55,663 nucleotides of DNA, taken from NCBI GenBank assembly GCA_002364325.1, contig DEXV01000003.1, positions 477,482-533,144 of the forward strand, in the 5' to 3' direction. Of the stretch, positions 9,933-18,969 are shown one piece after another; positions within the stretch are counted from its first letter, which is position 1, and each line of letters begins with the position of its first letter. The notes under the pieces are model-generated. The model made no database searches, had not been told where the DNA came from, and saw only the letters and a program-made list of their open reading frames with translations. Both the position numbers and the translations under genes were made by a program. This DNA comes from Gillisia sp. UBA3175. GTDB lineage: Bacteria; Bacteroidota; Bacteroidia; Flavobacteriales; Flavobacteriaceae.

Positions 9933-11453
9933 ATGGCTATAGTAGGAACATTAATTAAGGGATTAATAGATCTAAGAGACAAAATGGTATCTGAGCCCGA
10001 TGCTAATAAAGCGCAGTTAGCTGTTTTGAAAGGATTGTTGGAAAAAGCTAAAGGTACTGCATTTGGGAAGCACTATAAATTTGAGGAGATCTTAGAATCT
10101 GGAGATATTTGTGCAAGTTTCGCAAAGCGTATTCCAAATTTCGATTATAATAAGATCAATGAACAATGGTGGTATAAGATGCATGAAGGAGAAACCGATG
10201 TGGTTTGGCCTGGAACTCCACCTTATTTCGCATTAAGTTCTGGAACTACTGGCAAAACCAGCAAGCGAATTCCTGTTTCCAATGATATGGTGGAAGCAAT
10301 TCGCAAATCTGGGATTAAACAAGTTGGTGCGCTAACTAATTTTGATCTTCCAACAGAATTCTTTGAAAAGGATATTATGATGCTGGGAAGTTCTACAGAT
10401 CTTCAAAAGGAAGGTGACCATCAAGAGGGAGAAATTAGCGGAATATCTGCGAGTAATATTCCATTTTGGTTTAAAGGTTATTATAAACCGGGGGAAGAGA
10501 TAGCTAAGATCGAGGATTGGGATGAGCGTGTAGAAATGATTGCGAAAAACGCCAAAACTTGGGATATTGGAGCGATCTCTGGCATTCCGTCTTGGATAGA
10601 ATTAATGTTCAAGAAAGTTATAGAGCATCATAATTTAAAGAACATTCATGAGATTTGGCCAAACTTTCAGGTCTACACTTCAGGAGGTGTAGCTTTCGAG
10701 CCTTATGAGAAAAGTTTTAATGCACTATTAGATCATCCGGTTACTGTGATAGATACTTATTTAGCTTCAGAAGGTTTTATGGCATATCAACAACGTCCAG
10801 ATACGCATGCTATGAAATTGGTATTGGACAATGGGATCTATTTTGAGTTTGTTCCTTTCAAGCCAGAATATGTAAATGAAGATGGTTCTATAACAGATAA
10901 TGCACCTGTGGTTGCATTAAAAGATGTAAGAGAAGAGGAAGATTATATTTTACTTATAAGTACTGTTTCCGGAGCATGGAGATATTTAATTGGGGATACC
11001 ATTAAATTTACGGATGTTACCAAACATGAAATAAAGATCACCGGCAGAACAAAATTCTTTTTAAATGTGGTTGGCTCTCAACTTTCTGTGAATAAGATGA
11101 ATGATGCCATACAGGAGTTAGAAGAGAAATATGATATAGAAATTCCCGAATTTACTTTAGCTGCGGTTAGAATTGATGGAGAGTTTCATCATTCTTGGTA
11201 CTTGGGAACAGATACAACCGTAGATAATAAAGAGCTTGCAGATGCTTTGGATAGATCACTAATGGACGCTAACAAAAACTACAAAGTAGCTAGATCCAAA
11301 GCCTTAAAAGGGGTGAAGGTTACTACGATTCCTGCAAATCATTTTTATGAGTGGAACGCTTTGAATAAAAAGAAAGGCGGACAAGTAAAAATGGAACGAG
11401 TGATGAATGAAGAGAAATTTGGGGAATGGGAAGAATTTATAGCTGGTTTATAA
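9933..11453 (+). CDS. GH3-like adenylate-forming enzyme
   Basis: 506 residues, full length for the bacterial GH3 (auxin-responsive promoter) family. The ATP-binding motif is ALSSGTTGKTSKRIPVS near residue 105, and later family segments include YTSGGVAFEPYEKSF and FFLNVVGSQLSVNKMN. Plant members adenylate jasmonate or auxin and conjugate it to amino acids; the bacterial substrates are unknown, so acyl/amino-acid ligase activity is only inferred. It lies 115 nt after the FAD gene and ends 11 nt from the convergent gene at 11465. Confidence 0.88.
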   Translation: MAIVGTLIKGLIDLRDKMVSEPDANKAQLAVLKGLLEKAKGTAFGKHYKFEEILESGDICASFAKRIPNFDYNKINEQWWYKMHEGETDVVWPGTPPYFALSSGTTGKTSKRIPVSNDMVEAIRKSGIKQVGALTNFDLPTEFFEKDIMMLGSSTDLQKEGDHQEGEISGISASNIPFWFKGYYKPGEEIAKIEDWDERVEMIAKNAKTWDIGAISGIPSWIELMFKKVIEHHNLKNIHEIWPNFQVYTSGGVAFEPYEKSFNALLDHPVTVIDTYLASEGFMAYQQRPDTHAMKLVLDNGIYFEFVPFKPEYVNEDGSITDNAPVVALKDVREEEDYILLISTVSGAWRYLIGDTIKFTDVTKHEIKITGRTKFFLNVVGSQLSVNKMNDAIQELEEKYDIEIPEFTLAAVRIDGEFHHSWYLGTDTTVDNKELADALDRSLMDANKNYKVARSKALKGVKVTTIPANHFYEWNALNKKKGGQVKMERVMNEEKFGEWEEFIAGL

Positions 11454-11464
11454 GCTAATAACAA

Positions 11465-12148
11465 TTACTCTTTTAATTCTTCTACCAATAATAAGATCTC
11501 CTCTGGAGACAGGTATAATCTTCTAATACGATTCTTATATACTTCAGATAAATGCGCATGGTTCAATATAAAATCTTTGGTAGCTAATATATAATCGCCC
11601 ATTCCATGGCTTACTGCAAAAGTATCGGCAGCTCTTTCTGCTTCTTTAATGAAATTCTTAGAGGTTAGATATCCAATTCCAAATTGAATTAGATTAAATC
11701 CGCTGCGTTCTTGATAATCCATAATATGACCTAATTCATGACCTATCCAGCCTATTAGGACTTCAGAGGGAACTTCTGCAATAGAAAACTCTTCATCTTC
11801 AATATTGAATTTCTCACTTATCATGATAAAATAGGACCTATTTTTCTTGTTTTTAAAGATCCCAGAAAATTTTGGCTGCGCCTGCATAAAAGACTTTTTA
11901 ATCTTTTTCTTAAATCTAAACTCGATTGGAGTATCTTTTAATTCCGGATAATAGGAAAGCGCAGTCATTGTTTCAGCTAAAATGGCCTCAGGAATTATTT
12001 TATTAGTTATATCTAAATTATCTGAATTTTTCTTCATAAGGCTAGAGCTATAAACACTTACGTGCAAAAGTGTAATACATGCTAAGATTATAAATTTAGG
12101 TTTGGGTTGAAGCAAAATGTAGTTTCTTTTCAGAATTTTCCAATTCAA
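11465..12148 (-). CDS. Membrane-anchored HExxH protein, putative metalloprotease
   Basis: About 227 residues. An N-terminal hydrophobic segment (residues ~18-34, KFIILACITLLHVSVYSSS) is a signal or anchor. The zinc-type motif is WIGHELGHIMDYQERSG, with a downstream EAERAADTFAVSHGM that could supply the third ligand (ExxxD pattern of gluzincins). A hydrolase role is therefore plausible; no family name is certain. The start given is TTG directly after an in-frame stop; the first ATG (12037) would remove the hydrophobic segment, so TTG is preferred. Its 3' end faces the GH3 gene at 11 nt. Confidence 0.7.
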   Translation of the reverse strand: MNWKILKRNYILLQPKPKFIILACITLLHVSVYSSSLMKKNSDNLDITNKIIPEAILAETMTALSYYPELKDTPIEFRFKKKIKKSFMQAQPKFSGIFKNKKNRSYFIMISEKFNIEDEEFSIAEVPSEVLIGWIGHELGHIMDYQERSGFNLIQFGIGYLTSKNFIKEAERAADTFAVSHGMGDYILATKDFILNHAHLSEVYKNRIRRLYLSPEEILLLVEELKE

Positions 12149-12214
12149 TTATATGAAATGTATACTTCTAAAACCATTCCGAAAAGAATTTTAGAAAAGT
12201 TTAAAACAAAAAAA

Positions 12215-12241
12215 AAAGCTTCGCACAATGTGCAAAGCTTT
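12215..12241 (-). terminator. Intrinsic terminator of the cold-shock gene
   Basis: Near-perfect 12-bp stem (AAAGCTTCGCAC / GTGCAAAGCTTT, one mismatch, 3-nt loop). On the minus strand it runs into a long T tract (the A tract at 12207-12217 of the plus strand). It separates csp from the HExxH gene downstream. Confidence 0.9.
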
Positions 12242-12276
12242 AAAATTGTCAAAGTATAGTATACTATAAACTAAGC

Positions 12277-12468
12277 CTAAGCTTGTTTTACATTTACTGC
12301 ATTTAATCCTTTTCTTCCTTCTTCAAGATCGAACGTAACTTCGTCGTTCTCTCTAATCTCATCAACAAGACCATTTGCATGTACAAAATATTCTTTGTTA
12401 GTTTCTTCGTCTGTGATAAATCCAAATCCTTTAGTGTCGTTAAAGAATTTTACGGTACCTCTATTCAT
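12277..12468 (-). CDS. Cold-shock (CspA-like) protein
   Basis: 63-residue single CSD/OB-fold nucleic-acid-binding protein. It has RNP1 KGFGFI and RNP2-type YFVHAN (the family usually has VFVH). An RNA chaperone role is expected. Size is as usual for the family. It is monocistronic with a strong terminator at 12215-12241 and a recognisable promoter 20 nt upstream of the ATG. Confidence 0.95.
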   Translation of the reverse strand: MNRGTVKFFNDTKGFGFITDEETNKEYFVHANGLVDEIRENDEVTFDLEEGRKGLNAVNVKQA

Positions 12469-12488
12469 TATATATAATTTAATTTCAG

Positions 12489-12521
12489 CAAATATAGTGT
12501 TTTTTATTTACATGCTAACAA
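12489..12521 (-). promoter_or_regulatory. Promoter of the cold-shock gene
   Basis: On the minus strand TATATTTG (12496 to 12489) matches the Bacteroidota -7 box TAnnTTTG exactly. A TTG lies 22 nt upstream (12521-12519). The distance to the ATG at 12468 implies a short leader of roughly 15 nt. Confidence 0.55.
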
Positions 12522-12774
12522 TTAATTCAATTATTTTAAAAATATTATAAGCTTTTTATATAATTGCAGGAGTTTTTTTTAAATGCTGAATTCTATTGTG
12601 GTTTATTTAACAGTATTTTATCTTATTCTATAATTAATTACTAATTCTTTGCACAGCTCTGTTAAATTAACTGAAAATCTAAATGGAATTACTGCAAATT
12701 CTGCGAAGTTTGTACGATAGAATTGCTCCCCGGATTTTATAGGTCCCACTTGAGCAAAAGACAAAAAAAAATAT
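12522..12774. other. Intergenic, nothing recognised
   Basis: AT-rich spacer between the divergent csp and L,D-transpeptidase genes (306 nt in all). Apart from the csp promoter I see no ORF, repeat or hairpin of note. The promoter of the plus-strand gene must lie here but no clear -7 box stands out. Confidence 0.5.
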
Positions 12775-13728
12775 ATGAAACCTCAAATCATAAAATTTCT
12801 GCCTACTGTTGTTTTATGTTTATTTATGACTGTTATTTCATGTTCAGAAAAGGCCAAGAAAAAATCTGTAGATGAAAATTCTAATAGAATAGAAGATAGT
12901 ATAGCAAATATACCAGAAGAAATAGTGGAACCGGAACTTGTTATTAATTATAAAATTGATTCCCTTAAAACTTCCGTAGAACTTGATAGTTTTAAAAATA
13001 AATATTCAGATGCAGATCAAAAGATCATTTATGCCATTAATAGAATAGAAGAGGGAAGGGTAAGAGCTGGTAATGCTATAGTGATTCCAGATACGTTGTT
13101 GATGGATCTTTTGAGCTATGCACCATTTCCGAAGAAATTAGAACTATTAAATGACATTCCAAAGACGGTCTTGATCTCTCAACGAGTTCAGGGTTTTGCT
13201 TTATATGAAAACGGAAAGCTAATAAAATGGGGCCCTATAAGTTCAGGAAAACAATCTACTCCAACCCCAAATGGATTACATTACGGAAACTATAAGGCAA
13301 GAGAGAAAGTGAGCACAGTAGATGATGAATGGTTGTTGCCATTTTATTTTAATTTCATGAATTTTGAAGGAGTTGGTGTACATCAATATGCCCTTCCGGG
13401 TTATCCTGCAAGTCATGCATGTGTAAGATTGTATATGGAAGATGCTACTTTTATATATGATTGGGCAAAGCAATGGGAACTTACCTCTAATGGTAGATAT
13501 GTACACAAGAATGGAACACCATTTATGGTTTTTGGAGAATATGATTACAAAGCAGACTCACCTTGGATACAATTAGCTACTAATAATATGGCGAATGAAT
13601 TGTTGGAAGCTGAATTAAAAACGCTGCAAGATTATAAAACGGCCTATGATGCGGATGAGAAAAATGTAAAAGATTTTGGAGATAAACAAAAAGATGATCT
13701 ACTAGCCTTGAATACTAAAGCAAAATAA
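12775..13728 (+). CDS. L,D-transpeptidase (YkuD domain) lipoprotein
   Basis: 317 residues. Lipoprotein signal peptide with lipobox VISC (Cys23) and an acidic linker. The YkuD domain occupies about residues 120-250: ISQRVQGFALYENGKLIKWGPISSGK, then H203 and the nucleophile C216 in ASHACVRLY, matching the (S/T)HxC(V)R catalytic signature. It should act at the cell wall, forming 3-3 cross-links or attaching proteins to peptidoglycan. A Lys/Asp-rich C-terminal helix follows. It ends with a terminator shared with the convergent gene. Confidence 0.9.
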   Translation: MKPQIIKFLPTVVLCLFMTVISCSEKAKKKSVDENSNRIEDSIANIPEEIVEPELVINYKIDSLKTSVELDSFKNKYSDADQKIIYAINRIEEGRVRAGNAIVIPDTLLMDLLSYAPFPKKLELLNDIPKTVLISQRVQGFALYENGKLIKWGPISSGKQSTPTPNGLHYGNYKAREKVSTVDDEWLLPFYFNFMNFEGVGVHQYALPGYPASHACVRLYMEDATFIYDWAKQWELTSNGRYVHKNGTPFMVFGEYDYKADSPWIQLATNNMANELLEAELKTLQDYKTAYDADEKNVKDFGDKQKDDLLALNTKAK

Positions 13729-13747
13729 TTCGAAATAAATAAATAAG

Positions 13748-13790
13748 AAATGGCTTTCTAAATAATTTTATGAAGAAAGCCATTTTCTTT
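13748..13790. terminator. Bidirectional terminator between convergent genes
   Basis: The 11-bp stem AAATGGCTTTC (13748-13758) / GAAAGCCATTT (13775-13785) is followed by TCTTTT on the plus strand and preceded by A/T-rich sequence on the other side. It serves the L,D-transpeptidase gene and probably also the opposing 4-TM gene. Confidence 0.75.
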
Positions 13791-14146
13791 TAGAGCAAAA
13801 TCGCATCTACAATAGCGCCAACTACTGCAAGAATTATCGCTAACCATAATGAAGTTAAAAATCCAACAGTCTTAAAATCTTTGCTTAATTGATCTGCAAG
13901 CTCAATAACAAGAGCATAGGCAATTACTCTAGTAATAAAGCCTAGTCCTAAGAAATAGAAGATACCAAGTGTTGCAATATTTAATAAAGAGGTTAGAAGC
14001 CAGCTTAATAAAAAACTTAATACTCCAATAATTAATGCGACGATCAAGGCCGATTTAAAACCTTTAAGTTCCACCTTAACCATTATTTTGGCTGCAATTA
14101 AAAGTACCGCAGCATCAATAACGATATGTAATAACCATAGTAACAT
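13790..14146 (-). CDS. Four-helix membrane protein, phage-holin superfamily IV type
   Basis: 118 residues, almost entirely hydrophobic with about four membrane helices (residues ~4-22, 32-52, 58-80, 95-117). Length and pattern match the COG1950 / 4-TMS phage-holin IV family of chromosomal membrane proteins. The function is unknown in bacteria, and no lysis role is implied. Monocistronic. Confidence 0.75.
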   Translation of the reverse strand: MLLWLLHIVIDAAVLLIAAKIMVKVELKGFKSALIVALIIGVLSFLLSWLLTSLLNIATLGIFYFLGLGFITRVIAYALVIELADQLSKDFKTVGFLTSLWLAIILAVVGAIVDAILL

Positions 14147-14213
14147 GAAGCTCTCATTTTAAGTTAATAATGATAAAGATAAAAATTAGGATGGGAAATT
14201 TTAAAAATAATCG

Positions 14214-14858
14214 TTAATCAACCTTACTTGAATTAGAAATCATCAAACTTTCTGGGGTTTGATGAATGATCACTTCATAAACTGCTTTTATATTAGCAAG
14301 TTTTTCTCTTCTTATCAGGCTATTTTCGGTTTTATAATGTTTGGTGTTAGCCGCAAAACCGGTATAATCTAAGCCTAATCCGTTGGCGATGAATAGCGCC
14401 CGGGGTAAATGGAAATTTTGAGTGACTACCACAGCATTTTCAACTTTAAAAATTGCGTTAGATCTATACATACTGTCATAAGTATCTATTCCTGCAGGAT
14501 CTGTAAGAATATGATCTTCTGGAACATTTCGTTCTAGAAGATAATTTTTCATGGCATTTACTTCGTCATAATCGTTTTTGCGGTTATCACCACTCAATAA
14601 AAATTGCTTCACTTTTCCAGCTTTATAGATCTTTAGTGCAGTATCTACCCTGTCTTGTAAAATAGGTGAAAGTTTTCCATTGGAATGTACACTGGCTCCA
14701 AGAACAATTACCGTATTGGCAGATGGAAGATCTTCCATTTCAGAATAAATAGAATCTACAGTGCTTTCCTGAAAGTAAGTGCTAACTCCCCAAAGAACAG
14801 CTATCAGGCCAATTAAAATAATTAGAATACAAAGTAAAGTTTTCTTGATCCAGTTCAT
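14214..14858 (-). CDS. SanA/YdcF (DUF218) family protein
   Basis: 214 residues with an N-terminal membrane anchor (residues ~6-28), so the DUF218 domain is periplasmic. Family marks: NTVIVLGASVHSNGKLSPIL, FLLSGDNRKNDYDEVNAM, GIDTYDSMYR and VVVTQNFHLPRALFIA. SanA and ElyC relatives affect envelope barrier function; the biochemical reaction is unknown. Both neighbours are on separate transcripts. Confidence 0.88.
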   Translation of the reverse strand: MNWIKKTLLCILIILIGLIAVLWGVSTYFQESTVDSIYSEMEDLPSANTVIVLGASVHSNGKLSPILQDRVDTALKIYKAGKVKQFLLSGDNRKNDYDEVNAMKNYLLERNVPEDHILTDPAGIDTYDSMYRSNAIFKVENAVVVTQNFHLPRALFIANGLGLDYTGFAANTKHYKTENSLIRREKLANIKAVYEVIIHQTPESLMISNSSKVD

Positions 14859-15032
14859 CCAAAGCGTTTATTGAAAATGACGATAACGGGTTGATAACAA
14901 ATGTAGTATTTTTAAGCTTCTTTAATTACCAATAGATACGCCTTATTTAGCAATTTGGTTTTAACTGGTGTGATTTACCTTTATTTCCAAATAGTTATTC
15001 TTAAATTTACCATTCTAAAAGTACCACTACCA

Positions 15033-15665
15033 ATGAATTCTATTGAAGCCCTTAATTGGAGATATGCCACTAAGAAGTTTGACGAGGATCTATTTCTTTC
15101 TGAAGAAAAAGTGGAGATCCTGAAACAAGCCTTTAATTTAACTGCTACATCTTATGGGCTGCAGCCAATAAAGTTAGTGGTTGTTCATAATAAAGAGCTT
15201 CAGCAAAAAATGGTGGGGTATTCCATGAATCAGCAACAGGTAGGAACTGCTTCTCACGTCTTTGTTTTTTGTATTGAAAGAGTTATAGATCAGATTTTTA
15301 TAGAAAATTATTTCAATTATGTTCAAAAAATAAGAGCTACGCCAAATGAGGTGTTATCGCCTTTTAAAGATTTTCTAATAGATGATTTTGGTAAAAAACA
15401 TGAAAAGGAGATCTTTTCTTGGGCTACAAATCAGGCATTTTTGGCTATGGGAACCTTGTTAACTGTTGCTGCTGCAGAGGGAATTGATACCTGCCCCATG
15501 GAAGGTTTTGAGCCAGCGAAATATGATAAACTCTTAGGTCTGGAAGCTCTTAATTTAAAATCGGTTTTGGTATTGCCCGTTGGATATAGAGCAAAGGACG
15601 ATATGTTCTCTGAATTTAAAAAAGTGAGAAGACCAATTTCTGATGTGATTATAGACCTGAAATAA
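15033..15665 (+). CDS. Nitroreductase family NAD(P)H oxidoreductase
   Basis: 210 residues from the ATG at 15033, which starts MNSIEALNWRYATKKFD, the normal N-terminus of NfsB-like enzymes; an in-frame ATG at 14955 would add 26 hydrophobic residues not seen in the family. FMN contacts are expected from RYATKKF and from GIDTCPMEGFEP. It is predicted to reduce nitro or quinone compounds with NAD(P)H. The stop codon lies only 5 nt from the convergent ribB stop. Confidence 0.9.
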   Translation: MNSIEALNWRYATKKFDEDLFLSEEKVEILKQAFNLTATSYGLQPIKLVVVHNKELQQKMVGYSMNQQQVGTASHVFVFCIERVIDQIFIENYFNYVQKIRATPNEVLSPFKDFLIDDFGKKHEKEIFSWATNQAFLAMGTLLTVAAAEGIDTCPMEGFEPAKYDKLLGLEALNLKSVLVLPVGYRAKDDMFSEFKKVRRPISDVIIDLK

Positions 15666-15670
15666 AGGAA

Positions 15671-16819
15671 TTAATAATTCACATATTCCATGATCTCTAA
15701 GCCATAACCTATCATTCCAACACGTTTAGTTTGTTGAGAATTAGATAATAATTTAATTTTATGGATCTCCAGATCATGAAGAATTTGTGCTCCAATCCCA
15801 AAATCTTTATAATCCATTTTAATAGGAGGAGCTTTTTCCTGACCTTTTTTCTGAAGCTCTTTCAATTCGGAAAGTCTATTTAATAGATCTAAAGACTGGC
15901 TAGCAGGATTAATGAAAACAATTGCTCCGCGACCCTCATCGTTAATCGCCTTGAACATGTCATCCAATTTCTTATCGGCATTATTAGTTAAAGTTCCTAA
16001 TATGTCATTATTGATAAGAGTTGAATTTACTCTAACCAAGATCTCTTCATTGGTTTTCCAAACTCCTTTAGTGAGCGCGATATGTACTTGGTTATTGGTT
16101 GTTTGTTTGTAAGCTCTCAATCTAAAAGTTCCAAACCTGGTTTTAATATCAAAATCTTCTTTCTTTTCGATCAGAGAATCGTGTTGCATTCTGTAAGCTA
16201 CAAGATCTTCTATAGAAACCAATTTAAGATCGAACTTATTGGCAACCTCGATAAGTTGAGGTAATCTAGCCATAGTTCCATCTTCGTTCATGATCTCTAC
16301 AATAACTCCGGCAGGTTGAAAACCAGCGAGCCTTGCAAAATCTATTGCAGCTTCTGTATGACCAGTTCTCCTAAGTACGCCACCTTCCTTTGCTTTTAGC
16401 GGAAAAACGTGTCCAGGACGGCTAAGATCTATGGGTTTTGTATTGGGATCTATAAGTGCTTTTATGGTTTTAGCTCTATCTGAAGCAGATATCCCGGTGG
16501 TTACTCCATTTCCTTTAAGATCTACAGATATTGTAAAAGCGGTTTCTAATGGATCGGTATTATTACCAACCATCATTTCCAGCTTCAATTCTTTACAATG
16601 TTCTTCTGTGATTGGTGCGCATATAAGTCCGCGGCCGTGAGTTGCCATAAAATTCACCATTTCTGGCGTCACCATTTCTGCGGCAGCAAGAAAATCTCCT
16701 TCATTTTCTCTGTCTATATCATCTACAACAATAATGATCTTTCCAGCCCGAATATCATCTATGGCTTCTTGGATAGAATGTAATTTTAATTGTTGCTGAT
16801 TTTGGATCGCTTGCGGCAT
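15671..16819 (-). CDS. ribB: 3,4-Dihydroxy-2-butanone-4-phosphate synthase with degenerate GTP cyclohydrolase II domain
   Basis: 382 residues, RibBA architecture. The N-terminal DHBP synthase domain is intact: VVDDIDRENEGDFLAAAEMV, GRGLICAP, and RRTGHTEAAIDFARLAG. It makes the four-carbon precursor of riboflavin from ribulose 5-phosphate. The C-terminal domain (from ~residue 210) keeps the fold landmarks (FGTFRLRAY, RVNSTLINNDILGTL, DEGRGAIVFI), but the zinc-binding cysteines expected after that segment are replaced (TNNADKK), so GTP cyclohydrolase II activity is unlikely. It is last in the ftsK-lolA-lptF-ribB run. Confidence 0.92.
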   Translation of the reverse strand: MPQAIQNQQQLKLHSIQEAIDDIRAGKIIIVVDDIDRENEGDFLAAAEMVTPEMVNFMATHGRGLICAPITEEHCKELKLEMMVGNNTDPLETAFTISVDLKGNGVTTGISASDRAKTIKALIDPNTKPIDLSRPGHVFPLKAKEGGVLRRTGHTEAAIDFARLAGFQPAGVIVEIMNEDGTMARLPQLIEVANKFDLKLVSIEDLVAYRMQHDSLIEKKEDFDIKTRFGTFRLRAYKQTTNNQVHIALTKGVWKTNEEILVRVNSTLINNDILGTLTNNADKKLDDMFKAINDEGRGAIVFINPASQSLDLLNRLSELKELQKKGQEKAPPIKMDYKDFGIGAQILHDLEIHKIKLLSNSQQTKRVGMIGYGLEIMEYVNY

Positions 16820-16858
16820 AATAAAAGTTTCTTTATTCTAGCTGCAAAGGTATTTAAT

Positions 16859-18301
16859 CTATTTTGTTTGTGTCTTACTCCTGAAGAGTTTTTTAATGAA
16901 CCTGTTTAATGGTTCAATAAAATTTCCAAAAGCAAGTAAACCTTGATCTGTAGTAGCTCTATAAGTAAAGAAAATACCTAAGGGTAAAAATATTAAAGTA
17001 GAGATCCAAGATGCCAGAAATGGGCTCATACTTCCATCTTCTGCGCTATTCTTAGCAAAGATGCCTATAAAGTGATAGGTAAGAAATATTAAAATTGCAA
17101 CTACCATTGGTAATCCCATTCCACCTTTTCTAATAATTGCACCTAAGGGTGCCCCCACAAAGAAGAGGACGATACAGGCAATACCTAAAACGTATTTTTC
17201 ATGTAAGGCTATCTCAAATTTATTAAGTAACTTAGAGCTGTTCCTGAACTCCTGTTTTTTAATGGCTACATTAGATAAGGAAGCATTTACGGTTCCCAAG
17301 GCGAGATCTACAATTTGCAGCCCTACTTTATTATCATAAAGCTCCAACACCGAATTTTCGAACTTGGTGACTGAATCTATTGCTTTATAATTGGTAGCAA
17401 AATAAGTAGCCCCAGTTCTACTATACATAACCTCTGCAAATCTGTCCATTTCTTGATTATAGGAGGTAGAGAAAGAATCTATACTTTCCGTGAGTTCCCC
17501 AATCTTTAACATGTTCTGAGAATTCCTATAGTTCTCATCATCCATATCTACATTGTTGAAGTTGGAGAGATCTATATTAATTACATATTCCTTAAAATAA
17601 CTTTTGGTAAATGGCTTATTGTTTCTCTTAATAGGATCGTTTTGCTGAATCTCATCGTAATAATTACCATCCTTTAGAATTAAAGAAAGCAATGCAGAAT
17701 TTGTGCTTCCCACCAATTCTCCTTCAGTAGCTTTTATAACCGTCATATTTCCACCTTGATTGGATTTCTGGTGAATGATGACATTGTTTAAAAACTGATC
17801 GTTATCTCCGGTTTTTTCGTCCACCTTAATATTGAATTCTCCAACATCATTAAAAATGCCTTCAGAAATTGCCATTGCAGGTTTTAATTGCGCGATGTTC
17901 TTTCTAAGGTTTATAGATTTAAATTCCGCAGCGGGAATTACATTATTAGAAAAGAAAAAAGCTACAAGGCTAATAAGAACTATAAACACAGTAAGACTTC
18001 GCATTGCTCGCCCTAATGAGATCCCGGCAGACTTCATGGCAGCAAATTCATAATTCTCTGCAAAGTTCCCAAAGACCATAATGGAAGTTAGCAAAATGGT
18101 AAGTGGTAATACAAGCGGTACTAATTTTGGGGAAAAATAAAGCAGGAATTTTAAAATAATTCCTGCATCCAAATCTTTCCCAGCGAGTTCACCAATGTAC
18201 AGCCAAATGGTTTGAAGTACAAAAATGAACATCAAGATTATAAAAACAACTAAAAATGTTTTTAAATAACTTATTAATATGTACCGGTCTAATATTTTCA
18301 A
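16859..18301 (-). CDS. LptF/LptG family permease
   Basis: 480 residues. Inner-membrane subunit of the Lpt ABC system that extracts lipopolysaccharide. Membrane helices lie near residues 10-30, 55-80 and 100-120, a long periplasmic beta-jellyroll region covers ~130-370, and three more helices follow at 375-455. The start LDRYILISYLKTFLVVF is the family signature. It lies 1 nt after the lolA-like gene and 39 nt before ribB. Which of LptF or LptG it represents cannot be decided from sequence alone. Confidence 0.9.
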   Translation of the reverse strand: MKILDRYILISYLKTFLVVFIILMFIFVLQTIWLYIGELAGKDLDAGIILKFLLYFSPKLVPLVLPLTILLTSIMVFGNFAENYEFAAMKSAGISLGRAMRSLTVFIVLISLVAFFFSNNVIPAAEFKSINLRKNIAQLKPAMAISEGIFNDVGEFNIKVDEKTGDNDQFLNNVIIHQKSNQGGNMTVIKATEGELVGSTNSALLSLILKDGNYYDEIQQNDPIKRNNKPFTKSYFKEYVINIDLSNFNNVDMDDENYRNSQNMLKIGELTESIDSFSTSYNQEMDRFAEVMYSRTGATYFATNYKAIDSVTKFENSVLELYDNKVGLQIVDLALGTVNASLSNVAIKKQEFRNSSKLLNKFEIALHEKYVLGIACIVLFFVGAPLGAIIRKGGMGLPMVVAILIFLTYHFIGIFAKNSAEDGSMSPFLASWISTLIFLPLGIFFTYRATTDQGLLAFGNFIEPLNRFIKKLFRSKTQTK

Positions 18302-18302
18302 T

Positions 18303-18947
18303 TTAATCTAAACGATTAATGTAGAAATCTTTATATCTACCTTCGTTAAAACTGAAAAGGTTTTTAGCTAAAGGCTGATTTGTTTTAAAACTCTTTACTG
18401 TAATAGTGATCTTAGTACCGTTATCCTGAGTTTGAATTAAGTTATAAATATGCTTAGTTTGGCTATCTATACCTAAAAGAATATTCTTTACATCTGCATT
18501 GCTATCCATTGGAGTTAGCTTTACATACTGTATTTTTCTACCTTTTATATCTTGCGTGATATCCCATTTGTAAGTATAACCTTCTTCATAAAAAGTGAAC
18601 ATTTTAGATGGGGTAATATTGTTATCTTCTTCTTCTACATAATTGGAAATATTTATCTCTTGGTCTTCTGGAATAATGGTATAGATCTTTTTACCATCGA
18701 ACAATTGGGTGGTTCCCATTAGATTTAATAAATATTTATTTCCATCGATACTTACATCTCCGCGAGTTTCCTGACTTACATTTTCTGAAGTATTTTCAAG
18801 AGAATATTTAAAGTCGATCACCATATTGTCATAGGCTTTAACTTTAGATGAAACTTCGCTTAATAATTTTTTGGCTTTTGTAGATTCCTGTGCATTCATA
18901 GCAAATACGCTAAATAAGGCAATCATAACAATACTTAATCTTTTCAT
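18303..18947 (-). CDS. LolA-like outer-membrane lipoprotein carrier
   Basis: 214 residues. Signal peptide 1-19 ending AMNAQ, so periplasmic. The mature protein is strand-rich with LolA features: VSSKVKAYDNMVIDFKYSLENTS, GDVSIDGNKYLLNLMGTTQLFDGKKIYTI, and the later segment KITITVKSFKTNQPL. It is expected to carry lipoproteins from the inner to the outer membrane. It lies 22 nt after ftsK and 1 nt before the LptF/G gene. Confidence 0.88.
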   Translation of the reverse strand: MKRLSIVMIALFSVFAMNAQESTKAKKLLSEVSSKVKAYDNMVIDFKYSLENTSENVSQETRGDVSIDGNKYLLNLMGTTQLFDGKKIYTIIPEDQEINISNYVEEEDNNITPSKMFTFYEEGYTYKWDITQDIKGRKIQYVKLTPMDSNADVKNILLGIDSQTKHIYNLIQTQDNGTKITITVKSFKTNQPLAKNLFSFNEGRYKDFYINRLD

Positions 18948-18969
18948 TTTTAATTTTTTAATTGGCGTT

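Noticed and set aside
13790..14146. Prophage holin
   Set aside because: No phage genes nearby; the holin-IV family name is historical and covers ordinary chromosomal membrane proteins.
14955..15032. Longer start for the nitroreductase
   Set aside because: Would add 26 hydrophobic residues not found in the family; the ATG at 15033 gives the normal N-terminus.
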